Part shown: positions 1 to 9,484 of the stretch, in pieces | Numbering within the stretch: position 1 is the first letter of the stretch | Layout of the letters: the number at the start of each line of letters is the position of its first letter | NCBI RefSeq assembly: GCF_014076845.1 | Contig: NZ_JACGUT010000033.1 | Span: 1 to 43,882 of the forward strand | DNA from: Colwellia sp. MB3u-41 | GTDB taxonomy: Bacteria > Pseudomonadota > Gammaproteobacteria > Enterobacterales > Alteromonadaceae | DNA length: 43,882 bases | Direction of reading: 5' to 3' | Notes under the pieces: model-generated | Seen by the model: only the letters and a program-made list of their open reading frames with translations | What the model was told of the DNA's origin: nothing | The model's database searches: none | Program-made: the position numbers and the translations under genes

Positions 1-1340
1 GTCATCCTGAATACTACGCCGTCATCCTGAATACTACTCCGTCATCCTGAACTTGTTTCAGGATCTGTACTGACAATAACAAAGAGCAGATACTGAAATA
101 AATTCAGCATGACGGCAAGATAAATATATTAAGCATAACGGCAAGAGAGTATGAAAATGCGAATCATAAATAAACACTCTCCGTCAACCTGAATACTACG
201 CCGTCATCCTGAATACTACGCCGTCATCCTGAACTCGTTTCAGGATCTGTACTGACAATAACAAAGAGCAGATACTGAAATAAATTCAGCATAACGACAC
301 GAGAAATAAATTCAGCATGACGGCAAGATAAATATATTAGACATGACGGCAAGAGAGTATGAAAATGCGAATCATAAAAAAACCACTCTCCGTCAACCTG
401 AATACTACGCCGTCATCCTGAATACCACGCCGTCATCCTGAACTTGTTTCAGGATCTGTACTGACAATAACAAAAACCAGATACTGAAATAAATTCAGCA
501 TGACGGCAAGATAAATATATTAGACATGACGGCAAGAGAGTATGAAAATGCGAATCATAAAAAAACCACTCTCCGTCAACCTGAATACTACTCCGTCATC
601 CTGAATACCACGCCGTCATCCTGAACTTGTTTCAGGATCTGTACTGACAATAACAAAAACCAGATACTGAAATAAATTCAGCATGACGGCAAGATAAATA
701 TATTCAGCATGACGGCAAGAGAAATATATTAGGCATGACGACACGGGAGTATGAAAATGCGAATCATAAATAAACACTCTCCGTCAACCTGAATACTACG
801 CCGTCATACTGAACTTGTTTCAGGATCTGTACTGACAATAACAAAGAGCAGATACTGAAATAAATTCAGCATGACGACAAGAGAAAGATATTCAGCATGA
901 CGGCAAGAGAAATATATTAGGCATGACGACACGGGAGTATGAAAATGCGAATCATAAATAAACACTCTCCGTCAACCTGAATACTACGCCGTCATCCTGA
1001 ACTTGTTTCAGGATCTGTACTGACAATAACAAAGAGCAGATACTGAAATAAATTCAGCATGACGGCAAGAGAAATAAATTCAGCATGACGGCAAGAGAAA
1101 TATATTAGGCATGACGACACGGGAGTATGAAAATGCGAATCATAAATAAACACTCTCCGTCAACCTGAATACTACTCCGTCATCCTGAACTTGTTTCAGG
1201 ATCTGTACTGACAATAACAAAGAGCAGATACTGAAATAAATTCAGCATGACGACAAGAGAAAGATATTCAGCATGACGACAAGAGAAAGATATTCAGCAT
1301 GACGACACGGGAAATAAATTCAGCATGACGAAAAAAACTA
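1..1340. repeat. Tandem array of ~185-209 bp units carrying paired palindromes (array A)
   Basis: About six and a half near-identical units. The landmark CCGTCAACCTGAATACTAC recurs at about 181, 390, 573, 780, 968 and 1158, so the period is roughly 183-209 bp. Each unit holds an 'alpha' palindrome (CCTGAACTTGTTTCAGG) and, about 25 bp further, a 'beta' palindrome (CTGAAATAAATTCAG). The two are imperfect reverse complements of each other over about 27 bp, so a unit could fold as two small hairpins or one long one. Between copies lies a constant stretch containing GAAAATGCGAATCATAAA. No gene is visible. The array sits downstream of the amidohydrolase terminator. It resembles REP/BIME- or MITE-type repeats; I see no CRISPR-like unique spacers. 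Confidence 0.9.
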
Positions 1341-1406
1341 AGTAGCTAAATCCCTTTAGGAAAATTCAGCATCACAGCAAAAATGCTAAACAACAAAGCG
1401 CAAAAA

Positions 1407-1440
1407 AAAAGCATTAAACAAATGTTCGTTTAATGCTTTT
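1407..1440 (-). terminator. Rho-independent terminator of the amidohydrolase pair
   Basis: Read on the minus strand, a perfect 13-bp stem (AAAAGCATTAAAC pairing with GTTTAATGCTTTT) with an 8-nt loop is followed by a run of about nine T. It lies about 30 bp after the stop codon of the amidohydrolase that ends at 1471. Confidence 0.85.
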
Positions 1441-1470
1441 CGCTATCGAATAACAAACTGCCAATAAAAG

Positions 1471-2748
1471 TTACTTCGTGTAACCTCTTGGCATATCACT
1501 TTCAGTGGTATAGCGTTTACGCAGTTTGTCTTGACGACTCTGCGTTGAGATTTCTTTACCGTCAATCCACATTTTATCAACTTTCGTACTAAGCTCGAAA
1601 GGGTCAGCACTCCATAAAACTAAGTCAGCTTTTTTACCAACGGCAATACGACCCGCATTAATATTAAAAGCATCGGCAACATTGGCAGTAACAGCGGCAA
1701 GTGCTTGGTCTTTAGTTAAACCATTAGCAATTGCATTACCCGCTTCGAAACGCAGCTGATATAAGTTATGTGCGTCGTTTATGGCTAAAGCGACATTGAT
1801 ACCTGCTTGGGTTAATTTCGCCGTATTGTCTAACGATGAATGCAGCGAATCAAAACTACTCGGTAAATTATCTAAAGCGCCAAATATAACCGGTACTTTC
1901 GCTGCAGCTAATTGCTCAGTAATTAATATCGCATCAGCACCGCCAGCGATCACTAAATCAAGATTAAATTCAGCTTTTAATTTCAGTAATTCGAGTAAGT
2001 CTGTGGCGCGGTCAGCATAAGCTACAAGCGGTTTATCACCGGTTAGTAAGGCATTGATAATTTTTGCATCACGCTTTAGTTCTTTCGGTTCTTTTTGCTT
2101 GTCGTCAGCTTTTTTGTCTTTTTTCGCTGTTTTAGCGTCTTCAGCAGCTTTGGTTAAGGATTTTTTGGCGTCTTCAAGCGTGTAACGCAATTTTTGTAAG
2201 TTTAGAGCGCGTGAACCGCTACTTTTCGCTCCTAAATCTATGATAACGGCATTTTCTTTAAGGTAAACACTGTCAAATTCGCCTGAGAGGTCAGTTACAA
2301 AGGTTTGCCCTTTGAACATACTATCACCACCGCTAGGCACTGAAACGTTACTGGTGATACCACCTTTGCGTGTATAAGGCACAACCGTTGAACGTGGATT
2401 AAAAGCGATTGAAGCATCAAAAGTAATGTCTGCTTTTTTATCACTAGCATCACGGGTTCTTGATACCGCATTTACCTCAACCAAACCTAATGAATTCATA
2501 GCACCAATTAAACCCGGTGTCAATATTTTACCCATCGCATCGAAGGTTACATCAGCATCAATTTTTTCAGGATTAATCGCAATAATTTTTCCGTCATCAA
2601 TAACAACTGTGGCATTTGTTAAAACGCCCTGTTCAGTAACCGTATGGATAGTGGCATTGGTTATTGCTAAACTTTCTGCGTTAGCATGGCTTATTGCCGC
2701 TAAAGCAAGTGCAACTAACGAGGCTTTAAATAGCTTAATTTTTTTCAT
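1471..2748 (-). CDS. Secreted amidohydrolase-like protein lacking the HxH metal motif
   Basis: A 425-residue protein of the imidazolonepropionase-like amidohydrolase family. The N-terminus is a Sec signal peptide (basic start, hydrophobic residues 9-20, likely cleavage after HANA at 24), so it should act in the periplasm. The family frame is clear: an N-terminal beta strand with NATVVIDDGKI, then KILTPGLIGAMNSLGLVEV, and near the C-terminus VGKKADLVLWSADPFE. At residues 82-88, where active members have GLIDxHxHLG, this protein reads GAMNSLG, so the metal-binding HxH pair is missing. A Lys/Asp-rich insert lies at about 195-230. It starts 2 bp after the stop of a second, HxH-bearing amidohydrolase, so the two are cotranscribed and may work as a pair. 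Whether this one is catalytic is doubtful; the substrate is unknown. Confidence 0.8.
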   Translation of the reverse strand: MKKIKLFKASLVALALAAISHANAESLAITNATIHTVTEQGVLTNATVVIDDGKIIAINPEKIDADVTFDAMGKILTPGLIGAMNSLGLVEVNAVSRTRDASDKKADITFDASIAFNPRSTVVPYTRKGGITSNVSVPSGGDSMFKGQTFVTDLSGEFDSVYLKENAVIIDLGAKSSGSRALNLQKLRYTLEDAKKSLTKAAEDAKTAKKDKKADDKQKEPKELKRDAKIINALLTGDKPLVAYADRATDLLELLKLKAEFNLDLVIAGGADAILITEQLAAAKVPVIFGALDNLPSSFDSLHSSLDNTAKLTQAGINVALAINDAHNLYQLRFEAGNAIANGLTKDQALAAVTANVADAFNINAGRIAVGKKADLVLWSADPFELSTKVDKMWIDGKEISTQSRQDKLRKRYTTESDMPRGYTK

Positions 2749-2750
2749 GA

Positions 2751-4175
2751 TTACTGCCCTCCCTTTTTAGGTAAAGCCGGAACTTCAGCTTGCCCTAACA
2801 TAAAGTCACTTGTTGCTTGATATTTATCATCAAAGCGGTCATACACTTTTGCACCATCAACAAAGACTTGTTCAGCTTGTGCATAAACACTAAAAGGGCT
2901 TTGATTCCAAAGCACCACATCCGCATTTTTCCCAACTTCTAAACTACCCGTTTTATCATCAATGCCTAAAGATTTAGCCGCATTTAAGGTGATCCAACGG
3001 ATCGCTTCTGCTGGTTTTAAGGCAAAACCATTTTCGTTAGCACGGTACATGACTTTACCTGCTTCTTGGTTTAAACGCTGAATAGTACTGTTTGAGTCTG
3101 AGTGAACAATCGCACAAGAGTTTTTAACCGCGTTAACAACCGCAACGTTTTCGTGGATCATGTCGTAAGCTTCCATTTTGAAACCCCACCAATCAGGCCA
3201 CATGGCTGCACAATTTCCATTCTCAGCTAATAAGTCAGCAATTTTGTAACCTTCAATCGCATGGTGAAAAGTCCCTGACGGGTAATTAAACTCTTTACCT
3301 AGATCAATCATCATCGCCATTTCTTCAGCTTTGTAACAATGATTATGAATTAAAATTTCACCGTCGAGCACACCGCGCAGAGTATCAAGCTCTAGGTCAC
3401 GTGCTGGCGCTAATGGATTTTTCCCCGCTTCGTAGTCACGGTCGTATTTTTCCCAGGCATGTTTATACTCAGTCGCTTCTGCCCAAGCCATGCGGTAACC
3501 TGCCATGTTACCCATACGAGTTGAGGGTAATATTTTACGGCTACCGTAAACACGCTTAGGGTTTTCACCACAAGCCATTTTTAAACCATAAGGCGCTTCT
3601 GGAAATTTCATGCCTTGCATCGTGTGGCTTGATACATTACGAAGCGTTACACCACGGCCACCAAATAAATTAGCAGAGCCAGGTAAAATTTGCATTGTAG
3701 TAACACCGCCAGCGCGGGCAGCATTAAAACCCGGGTCTTGTGGCCAAATACTATGTTCAGACCAAACTTCAGAGGTATTGGGCGAGCTCATTTCATTACC
3801 ATCTGAGTGTGACTCAGCCGATGGGCTTGGATAAACCCCTAAATGCGAATGCACATCAATAACACCAGGCGTAACCCATTTATCTGTTCCATCAATTTCG
3901 ACAGCACCCGCAGCAGACAAGTTTTTGCCCACTTGAGATATTTTTCCATCAGTCATTAACACATCAGCATTATCAATGCGCTCACCATTACCAATTAATA
4001 CTGTAGTATTTTTGATTAATGTTGTTTGCTTAGGTAATGGTTGGTAAGTACTCGGATAAGGGTTTTTATTAATAGACACTTTTGGGTCTTGCTGCTCAGA
4101 CTCTAAACAGCCAGATAACGCGAGTGATACGCTAAGCGCCAACAACGTAGGCGCGATGCTTTGCTTGATATGCAT
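2751..4175 (-). CDS. Amidohydrolase lipoprotein, imidazolonepropionase-like
   Basis: A 474-residue metal-dependent amidohydrolase. The N-terminus is a lipoprotein signal with lipobox LSGC (Cys23). The next residue is Leu rather than Asp, which by the usual rule favours the outer membrane. The metal-binding HSH pair is at 109-111 (VIDVHSHLG). Further likely ligands are in LIHNHCYKAEE, TFHHAIEGYK and the late IVHSDSNS, and the C-terminal composite domain reads VGKNADVVLWNQSPF. The start is supported by AGGAAG 7 bp before the ATG. It is first in a two-gene unit with the HxH-less relative immediately downstream. Homologues hydrolyse cyclic amides or dipeptides, but the substrate cannot be read from sequence. 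Confidence 0.85.
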   Translation of the reverse strand: MHIKQSIAPTLLALSVSLALSGCLESEQQDPKVSINKNPYPSTYQPLPKQTTLIKNTTVLIGNGERIDNADVLMTDGKISQVGKNLSAAGAVEIDGTDKWVTPGVIDVHSHLGVYPSPSAESHSDGNEMSSPNTSEVWSEHSIWPQDPGFNAARAGGVTTMQILPGSANLFGGRGVTLRNVSSHTMQGMKFPEAPYGLKMACGENPKRVYGSRKILPSTRMGNMAGYRMAWAEATEYKHAWEKYDRDYEAGKNPLAPARDLELDTLRGVLDGEILIHNHCYKAEEMAMMIDLGKEFNYPSGTFHHAIEGYKIADLLAENGNCAAMWPDWWGFKMEAYDMIHENVAVVNAVKNSCAIVHSDSNSTIQRLNQEAGKVMYRANENGFALKPAEAIRWITLNAAKSLGIDDKTGSLEVGKNADVVLWNQSPFSVYAQAEQVFVDGAKVYDRFDDKYQATSDFMLGQAEVPALPKKGGQ

Positions 4176-4337
4176 TTAATGCTTCCTGTGCGGATTATTA
4201 TTTTGGGTTTTGATGGATAACAATAAAATGATTTGAACAATACAGCAAGTGAACCTTAGCCAATTACGTTAAATGGTTACACATTTACGGTGAATGGAAA
4301 GTAATTAAGCTAAGTGGGTATTATTCGTGGGGCTGAA

Positions 4338-4905
4338 ACGTCATGCTGAACTTGTTTCAGTATCTGGTCTTTGTTCACTCCCGTGCCGTCATGCTGAATT
4401 TATTTCAGTATCTGGTTTTTTCACTCCCGTGTCGTCATGCTGAATTCATTTCAGTATCTGGTCTTTATTCATTCCCGTGTCGTCATGCTGAACTTGTTTC
4501 AGTATCTGGTCTTTGTTCACTCCCGTGCCGTCATGCTGAATTTATTTCAGTATCTGGTTTTTGTAGAGCAAGTAAAGATCCTGAAACGAGTTCAGGATGA
4601 CGGAGTAGTATTCAGGATGACGGAGAGTGGCTTGTTTATTATTCGCATTTATTCATTCCCGTGTCGTCATGCTGAATTTATTTTAGTATCTCGTCCCTAC
4701 TCACTCCCGTGTCGTCATGCTGAATTTATTTCAGTATCTGGTTTTTGTAGAGCAAGTAAAGATCCTGAAACAAGTTCAGGATGACGGAAAGTGGCTTGTT
4801 CACGATTCGCATTTGCTCACTCCCGTGTCGTCATGCTGAATTTATTTCAGTATCTCGTCTTTGTAGAGTAAGTACAGATCCTGAAACAAGTTCAGGATGA
4901 CGTGT
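4338..4905. repeat. Repeat array B: tandem beta palindromes with a few alpha arms
   Basis: The gap between the amidohydrolase start and the DUF1289 gene is filled with repeats. Five head-to-tail copies of a 45-52 bp unit (CGTCATGCTGAATTTATTTCAGTATCTGG or close variants plus CTTTGTTCACTCCCGTG) run from 4338 to about 4560. The opposite palindrome (GATCCTGAAACGAGTTCAGGATGACGG) then follows, and the beta-plus-alpha combination repeats near 4665-4790 and 4828-4902. The orientation is opposite to array A. No gene or RNA is seen. Confidence 0.88.
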
Positions 4906-4961
4906 TTTTTCAGGATTACAGAGTATTTTCAAGACTAAAGAGTCTGTTGAGAATGATAGTA

Positions 4962-5267
4962 TTAAAGTTCAAAGTCACCGAAATCAAGGTCAGTTGACGT
5001 ATCTTGTTTGGCTTTTGATTGAGGGTCAAGTAATGAAGGCTGTAAAACTTCAGCGCTAGTTTCCATCACTTTGACTTTCGGTTTGGTATTTTTACGTTTT
5101 TTACGTTGCAAGCAGCGCTTAACGACTTTTTGCTTATTGTCAGACGTTAAGCTTATCCACGTTTGGCGTTCTTCACGCGTACGGTAGCAGCCAAGACAAT
5201 TGCCTTTTTCATCAGACTGACAAACACCCACACAAGGGCTGGGAACATCAAAAAACTCTAATTGCAT
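4962..5267 (-). CDS. DUF1289 family small cysteine-rich protein
   Basis: A 101-residue cytoplasmic protein. The N-terminal half carries the DUF1289 signature: SPCVGVCQSDEKGNCLGCYR at about residues 10-29, with four cysteines in a C-x3-C-x(n)-C-x2-C pattern suited to binding a metal ion, then the RTREERQTW helix. The C-terminal half is Lys/Arg-rich and then acidic, without a recognised fold, and is longer than in most members. The family has no settled function. It is the next gene after sulP, but the terminator at 5291-5315 separates them, so it probably has its own promoter or depends on readthrough. Confidence 0.8.
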   Translation of the reverse strand: MQLEFFDVPSPCVGVCQSDEKGNCLGCYRTREERQTWISLTSDNKQKVVKRCLQRKKRKNTKPKVKVMETSAEVLQPSLLDPQSKAKQDTSTDLDFGDFEL

Positions 5268-5290
5268 AAAAACCTTCGGCCAAACATAAA

Positions 5291-5315
5291 AAGCCTATAC
5301 ATAATGTATAGGCTT
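5291..5315 (-). terminator. Terminator after the SulP gene
   Basis: On the minus strand, an 11-bp perfect stem (AAGCCTATACA / TGTATAGGCTT) with a 3-nt loop is followed by TTTTT. It sits 9 bp past the SulP stop codon. Confidence 0.85.
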
Positions 5316-5323
5316 GTATCATA

Positions 5324-6853
5324 TTAGTCTAGTTTATCAGTAGCAATATGATAGTCAGGGTCTTCAATCACATTGATTTCAACTAAACTGCCCGCTTTGG
5401 TGAGCAACTTGGTACATTCACTACTTAAATGTCTTAAATGCATGGTTTTACCACGCGACAAATAACGGTCAGCTAAGGTATCAATCGCTTCAATAGCTGA
5501 ATGGTCAACAACGCGTGAATTTTTAAATTCAACGATAATGTCGATACTTGCTTCGTCCATATCAAACTGCTCTAAAAAGTTTGAAACCGATCCAAAAAAT
5601 AACGGTCCCTTAACATCATAAACGGTTGAACCATGCTCGTTAGTTGAACGATGCACAGTAACGTGTTTTGCATGTTCCCAAGCAAACACGAGCGCTGAGA
5701 CAATCACACCCACAACAACAGCGATAGCAAGGTCAGAATAAACAGTAACACCCGAGACAAGAATAATAACAAAAGCATCCGCTTTAGGTACTTTGCCTAA
5801 AATACGAAAACTCGACCATTCAAAAGTGCCAATAACCACAATAAACATAACACCGACCAAGGCCGCCAACGGAATTTGTTCGATGAGACCTGATGCAAAT
5901 AAAATAAAGCCAAGTAATGCTAATGCCGCGGTAATACCTGAGGCTCTACCTCGGCCACCCGAGTTCACGTTGATCATTGACTGACCAATCATTGCACAAC
6001 CACCCATAGCACCAAAAAAACCACAAGCGGTATTCGCTGCACCTTGTGCAATACATTCTTTATTGCCACGGCCACGAGTACCCGTTAATTCATCAATAAG
6101 GGTTAAGGTTAATAATGATTCAATTAAACCAATCGCCGCTAGCACGAGTGCAAAAGGAAATATTATTTTTAACATTTCTAAATCAAAAGGAACACTTGGA
6201 ATACTAAATGTGGGTAAACCACCCGCAATAGAAGCAACATCACCCACTAATTTTGTATCAAGACCAACACCTAACACCAACAAAGTAACAACCACAATAG
6301 CCACTAAGGTTGATGGTACCGCTTTTGTTAATTTAGGAAAAAAATGAATAATTGCCATGGTTAAAATAATTAACCCTGCCATAGTATAAAGAGGGGTGCC
6401 TTGCAACCATTCTAATTCACCCGCTTCATTAGTGAATTTAAATTGCCCTAGCTGAGCAAGAAATATAACGATAGCTAAACCGTTAACAAAGCCGAGCATA
6501 ACGGGGTGAGGCACTAAACGAATAAATTTACCCAACCTAAATATACCCGCGAGTATTTGTAACAAGCCGGTCAACACTACGGTCGCAAATAAGTATTCAA
6601 CGCCATGAAGAGCAACTAAACTGACCATCACAACGGCCATTGCGCCAGTTGCACCAGAAATCATGCCTGGACGACCACCAAAAATAGAGGTAATTAAACC
6701 CACCATAAAAGCCGCATATAAACCGACTAATGGGTCGACACCGGCAACAAAAGCAAAAGCAACTGCTTCAGGCACTAGCGCTAAGGCGACGGTTAACCCT
6801 GAAAGAACATCATTCTTCAGGTTGGAAACTTTACTGGCATGTAATTCGAACAT
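5324..6853 (-). CDS. SulP family inorganic anion transporter with STAS domain
   Basis: A 509-residue inner-membrane protein. The N-terminal 390 residues form repeated hydrophobic segments with the SulP hallmark near the start ([20 protein letters not shown] at about 19-38), followed by [13 protein letters not shown]. The C-terminal 100 residues are a STAS domain (from about [11 protein letters not shown]), with the [11 protein letters not shown] helix. Members exchange or symport sulfate, bicarbonate or other anions; the sequence does not fix which. It sits alone between its own terminator and a 190-bp gap before pgi. The ATG start places the first membrane segment normally. Confidence 0.88.
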   Translation of the reverse strand: MFELHASKVSNLKNDVLSGLTVALALVPEAVAFAFVAGVDPLVGLYAAFMVGLITSIFGGRPGMISGATGAMAVVMVSLVALHGVEYLFATVVLTGLLQILAGIFRLGKFIRLVPHPVMLGFVNGLAIVIFLAQLGQFKFTNEAGELEWLQGTPLYTMAGLIILTMAIIHFFPKLTKAVPSTLVAIVVVTLLVLGVGLDTKLVGDVASIAGGLPTFSIPSVPFDLEMLKIIFPFALVLAAIGLIESLLTLTLIDELTGTRGRGNKECIAQGAANTACGFFGAMGGCAMIGQSMINVNSGGRGRASGITAALALLGFILFASGLIEQIPLAALVGVMFIVVIGTFEWSSFRILGKVPKADAFVIILVSGVTVYSDLAIAVVVGVIVSALVFAWEHAKHVTVHRSTNEHGSTVYDVKGPLFFGSVSNFLEQFDMDEASIDIIVEFKNSRVVDHSAIEAIDTLADRYLSRGKTMHLRHLSSECTKLLTKAGSLVEINVIEDPDYHIATDKLD

Positions 6854-6990
6854 TGCACTCTCATTTTGTAAATAGTGGGGTGTAACCTAACGATGTCCTA
6901 ATAATAGGAAAATTCAACGAGAAGCGTTAATTGACTTATTTGAGGGAATATCAAGGTAAAAGCGCGAGAATACTAATGATTTGCAGTTAA

Positions 6991-7032
6991 AAAGTCAATA
7001 ACTAGCCAGTTTTCTGACTCGTTATTGACCTT
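6991..7032 (-). terminator. Terminator after pgi
   Basis: On the minus strand, AAGGTCAATAAC pairs with GTTATTGACTTT (one G-T wobble), and an inner stem (AGTCAG / CTGGCT) extends the hairpin. It is followed by TTTTT and begins 14 bp after the pgi stop. Confidence 0.82.
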
Positions 7033-7045
7033 ATTTTAAGGCGAC

Positions 7046-8662
7046 TTAATTGCTTGCGGTATTAAAACGTTTGATTAAGTTTTGACTTGAAGCTGACAGC
7101 ATTGACATTTCGCCACCTTTGATTGCTGACAAAATACGGTTGCCTAATTGTTTACCGAGTTCAACACCCCATTGGTCAAAAGAATTTACCTGCCAAATAA
7201 CCCCTTGCACAAAAATTTTATGCTCATAAAGTGCAAGCAATGCCCCTAAGTTTTCGGGGGTCATTGCTTCAAGTAATAACGTGTTACTGGGGGTATTACC
7301 TTTCATGGTTTTATGTGGCGCAAGTGTAGAAATTTCACTAGGTGTTAAGCCAGCAGCGTTAAGTTCATCGTTAACTTCAGTTAACGTTTTACCGCGCATT
7401 AACGCTTCACTTTGCGCAAAACAATTAGCCACTAAGACTTGATGATGCTCAGGTAAATGGCTCGCGCCTTTTAAACAGACAATAAAATCGGTAGGAATAA
7501 TATCATCACTTTGATGCATTAATTGCATAAAAGCATGCTGACCATTCGTCCCCTCTTGACCAAAAACAGTAGGGGCGGTTTGCCATGCTAACTTCTCGCC
7601 AGCATTAGACACTGACTTACCATTACTTTCCATATCAGTTTGTTGAAGATAACCGGGTAAAGCCCGCAAAGAATGGTCGTAAGGTAATATAGCAAGGCTT
7701 GAATATTGCAAAGCATTACGATTCCAAATACCAAGCAGTGCCATTAACACCGGCATATTCTGCTCAAAGGGAGCATTTTGAAAATGCTGGTCCATGTTAT
7801 AAGCGCCCTGCTTAAGCTTATTGAAATTTTCATTACCAATCACTAAAGCTAGCGGTAAACCAACGGCAGACCAAAGAGAGAAACGGCCACCCACCCAATC
7901 CCACATGGGTAGAATGTTTTTTTCTAAAACACCAAACTCAGTCGCTTTAACGATATTGGTGCTAACTGCAAACCATTGCTTTTCAATAATGTCAGAACAG
8001 GTTGAATGCTTAAGCATCCAGTTTTTAACCGCTAATGCGTTAAGCAACGTTTCTTGGGTGGTAAAGGTTTTAGAAATAACAACCACCAAGGTGGTATTAA
8101 CATTCAGCTTAGCGAGTTTCTCTTCAACGGCAGCACCGTCAACATTGGCAATAACATGGGCATTCAAGCCAGTGGTATGAAAAGTATTTAATGCAGAAAG
8201 CGCTACTTTAATACCGTAATAAGAGCCACCAATACCAATAGCGATAATGTCAGTGAACTTTTCACCAGAAGCTGAAAGTAACGCTCCCAAGCTAATATCA
8301 TTAACGATGTCGGCCATGTGTTGCTCATTGGCAATAACGTCGTCAGCTTGTGCTCCTAATATCGCTTGTTTTTTTTCGTTAGGGGCACGAAGAACGGTAT
8401 GAAGCACGGCGCGCTGCTCAGTGTTATTAATTATATCACCTGAGAACTGCGCGTTTATTTTTTCAGCTAAACCTGATTCTTTTGCTAATTCAAAAAGCTG
8501 ATTAAGCTCTGTTGCGTTAATATTTTGTTTAGAAAAGTCGAGGTATAGACCGGCATTGCCGGTTGAGTAATGCTCAGCACGGCTTTGGTCAGTGGTGAAT
8601 AATGAAATAATTGCTCGAGATTTAGCCGCTTTTGAAAGCGCTGATAAAGAAGATATATCCAT
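7046..8662 (-). CDS. pgi: Glucose-6-phosphate isomerase
   Basis: A 538-residue enzyme converting glucose-6-phosphate and fructose-6-phosphate, close to the usual 545-550 residues. Visible family marks are the sugar-phosphate loop IGIGGSYYG (about 142-150), the first PGI signature around WVGGRFSLWSAVGLP, GQEGTNGQHAFMQLMHQ with the active-site histidine, and the C-terminal signature VNSFDQWGVELGKQLG. It is a stand-alone gene with its own terminator, and repeat array C lies upstream. It supplies fructose-6-phosphate, the entry point to mannose-6-phosphate for the GDP-mannose and GDP-fucose genes further right. Confidence 0.96.
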   Translation of the reverse strand: MDISSLSALSKAAKSRAIISLFTTDQSRAEHYSTGNAGLYLDFSKQNINATELNQLFELAKESGLAEKINAQFSGDIINNTEQRAVLHTVLRAPNEKKQAILGAQADDVIANEQHMADIVNDISLGALLSASGEKFTDIIAIGIGGSYYGIKVALSALNTFHTTGLNAHVIANVDGAAVEEKLAKLNVNTTLVVVISKTFTTQETLLNALAVKNWMLKHSTCSDIIEKQWFAVSTNIVKATEFGVLEKNILPMWDWVGGRFSLWSAVGLPLALVIGNENFNKLKQGAYNMDQHFQNAPFEQNMPVLMALLGIWNRNALQYSSLAILPYDHSLRALPGYLQQTDMESNGKSVSNAGEKLAWQTAPTVFGQEGTNGQHAFMQLMHQSDDIIPTDFIVCLKGASHLPEHHQVLVANCFAQSEALMRGKTLTEVNDELNAAGLTPSEISTLAPHKTMKGNTPSNTLLLEAMTPENLGALLALYEHKIFVQGVIWQVNSFDQWGVELGKQLGNRILSAIKGGEMSMLSASSQNLIKRFNTASN

Positions 8663-8704
8663 ATGTAGACTTTTCTTATAGTAAATTTAAAATAAGTGAA
8701 AGAA

Positions 8705-9445
8705 CGTCATGCTGATACCAACACCGTTATTCTGTGGGATAAACGTCATCCTGATACCATCACCGACGCCCTGAACTCTACTCCGTCATCCTGAACTTGT
8801 TTCAGGATCTGTACTTATAACAACGAACACCAGATACTGAAATAAATTCAGCATGACGACAAAAGTGCAAACGAATTACCGTCACCCTGTGGGATAACCG
8901 TAATCCTGACACAAACACCGTCATGCGAGATAACCGTCATCCTGAACTTGTTTCAGGATCTATACTTGCAACAACAAAAACCAGATACTGAAATAAATTC
9001 AGCATGACGACAAAAGTACTAAACGATCACAGACTCTCTGATACCAACACCATCATCCTGTTGGATAACAGTCATCCTGAACTCTACTCCGTCATCCTGA
9101 ACTTGTTTCAGGATCTGTACTTGCAACAACCATCACCGTCATCCTGAACTTGTTTCAGGAACTGTACTTGCAACAACAAAAACCAGATACTGAAATAAAT
9201 TCAGCTTGACGACAAAAGTACAAAACGATTACCATCATCCTGATACAAACACTCCGTCATCCTGAACATGTTTCAGGATCTGTACTTACAACAAAGACCA
9301 GATACTGAAATAAATTCAGCATGACGACAAAAGTACAAAACGATTACCATCATCCTGATACAAACACTCCGTCATCCTGAACTTGTTTCAGGATCTGTAC
9401 TTACAACAAAAACCAGATACTGAAATAAATTCAGCATGACGACAA
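8705..9445. repeat. Repeat array C: alternating alpha and beta palindromes
   Basis: About five pairs of GTCATCCTGAACTTGTTTCAGG and CAGATACTGAAATAAATTCAGC, in the same orientation as array A, separated by about 25 bp. They are mixed with short decayed pieces such as CCGTCATCCTGATAC. The array fills the space between the pgi start and the galU stop and leaves only about 40 bp after galU. Whether one of these hairpins also terminates galU transcription is unclear; none is followed by a clean T run. Confidence 0.88.
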
Positions 9446-9484
9446 AACTAAAAAAGTACAAAATACAAAAGTACAAAATAGTTG

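Noticed and set aside
1-1340. Array A as a CRISPR array
   Set aside because: The units are long (about 190 bp), the sequence between palindromes is itself repeated rather than unique, and no cas genes are nearby.
4343-4784. Two overlapping plus-strand reading frames of 85 and 115 codons full of repeated MLNxFQYLVF-like segments
   Set aside because: They are translations of the tandem beta palindromes of array B; no ribosome site, and the period follows the DNA repeat.
7821-8180. Plus-strand frame of 119 codons inside pgi
   Set aside because: Shadow of the pgi coding sequence; no family resemblance and no ribosome site.
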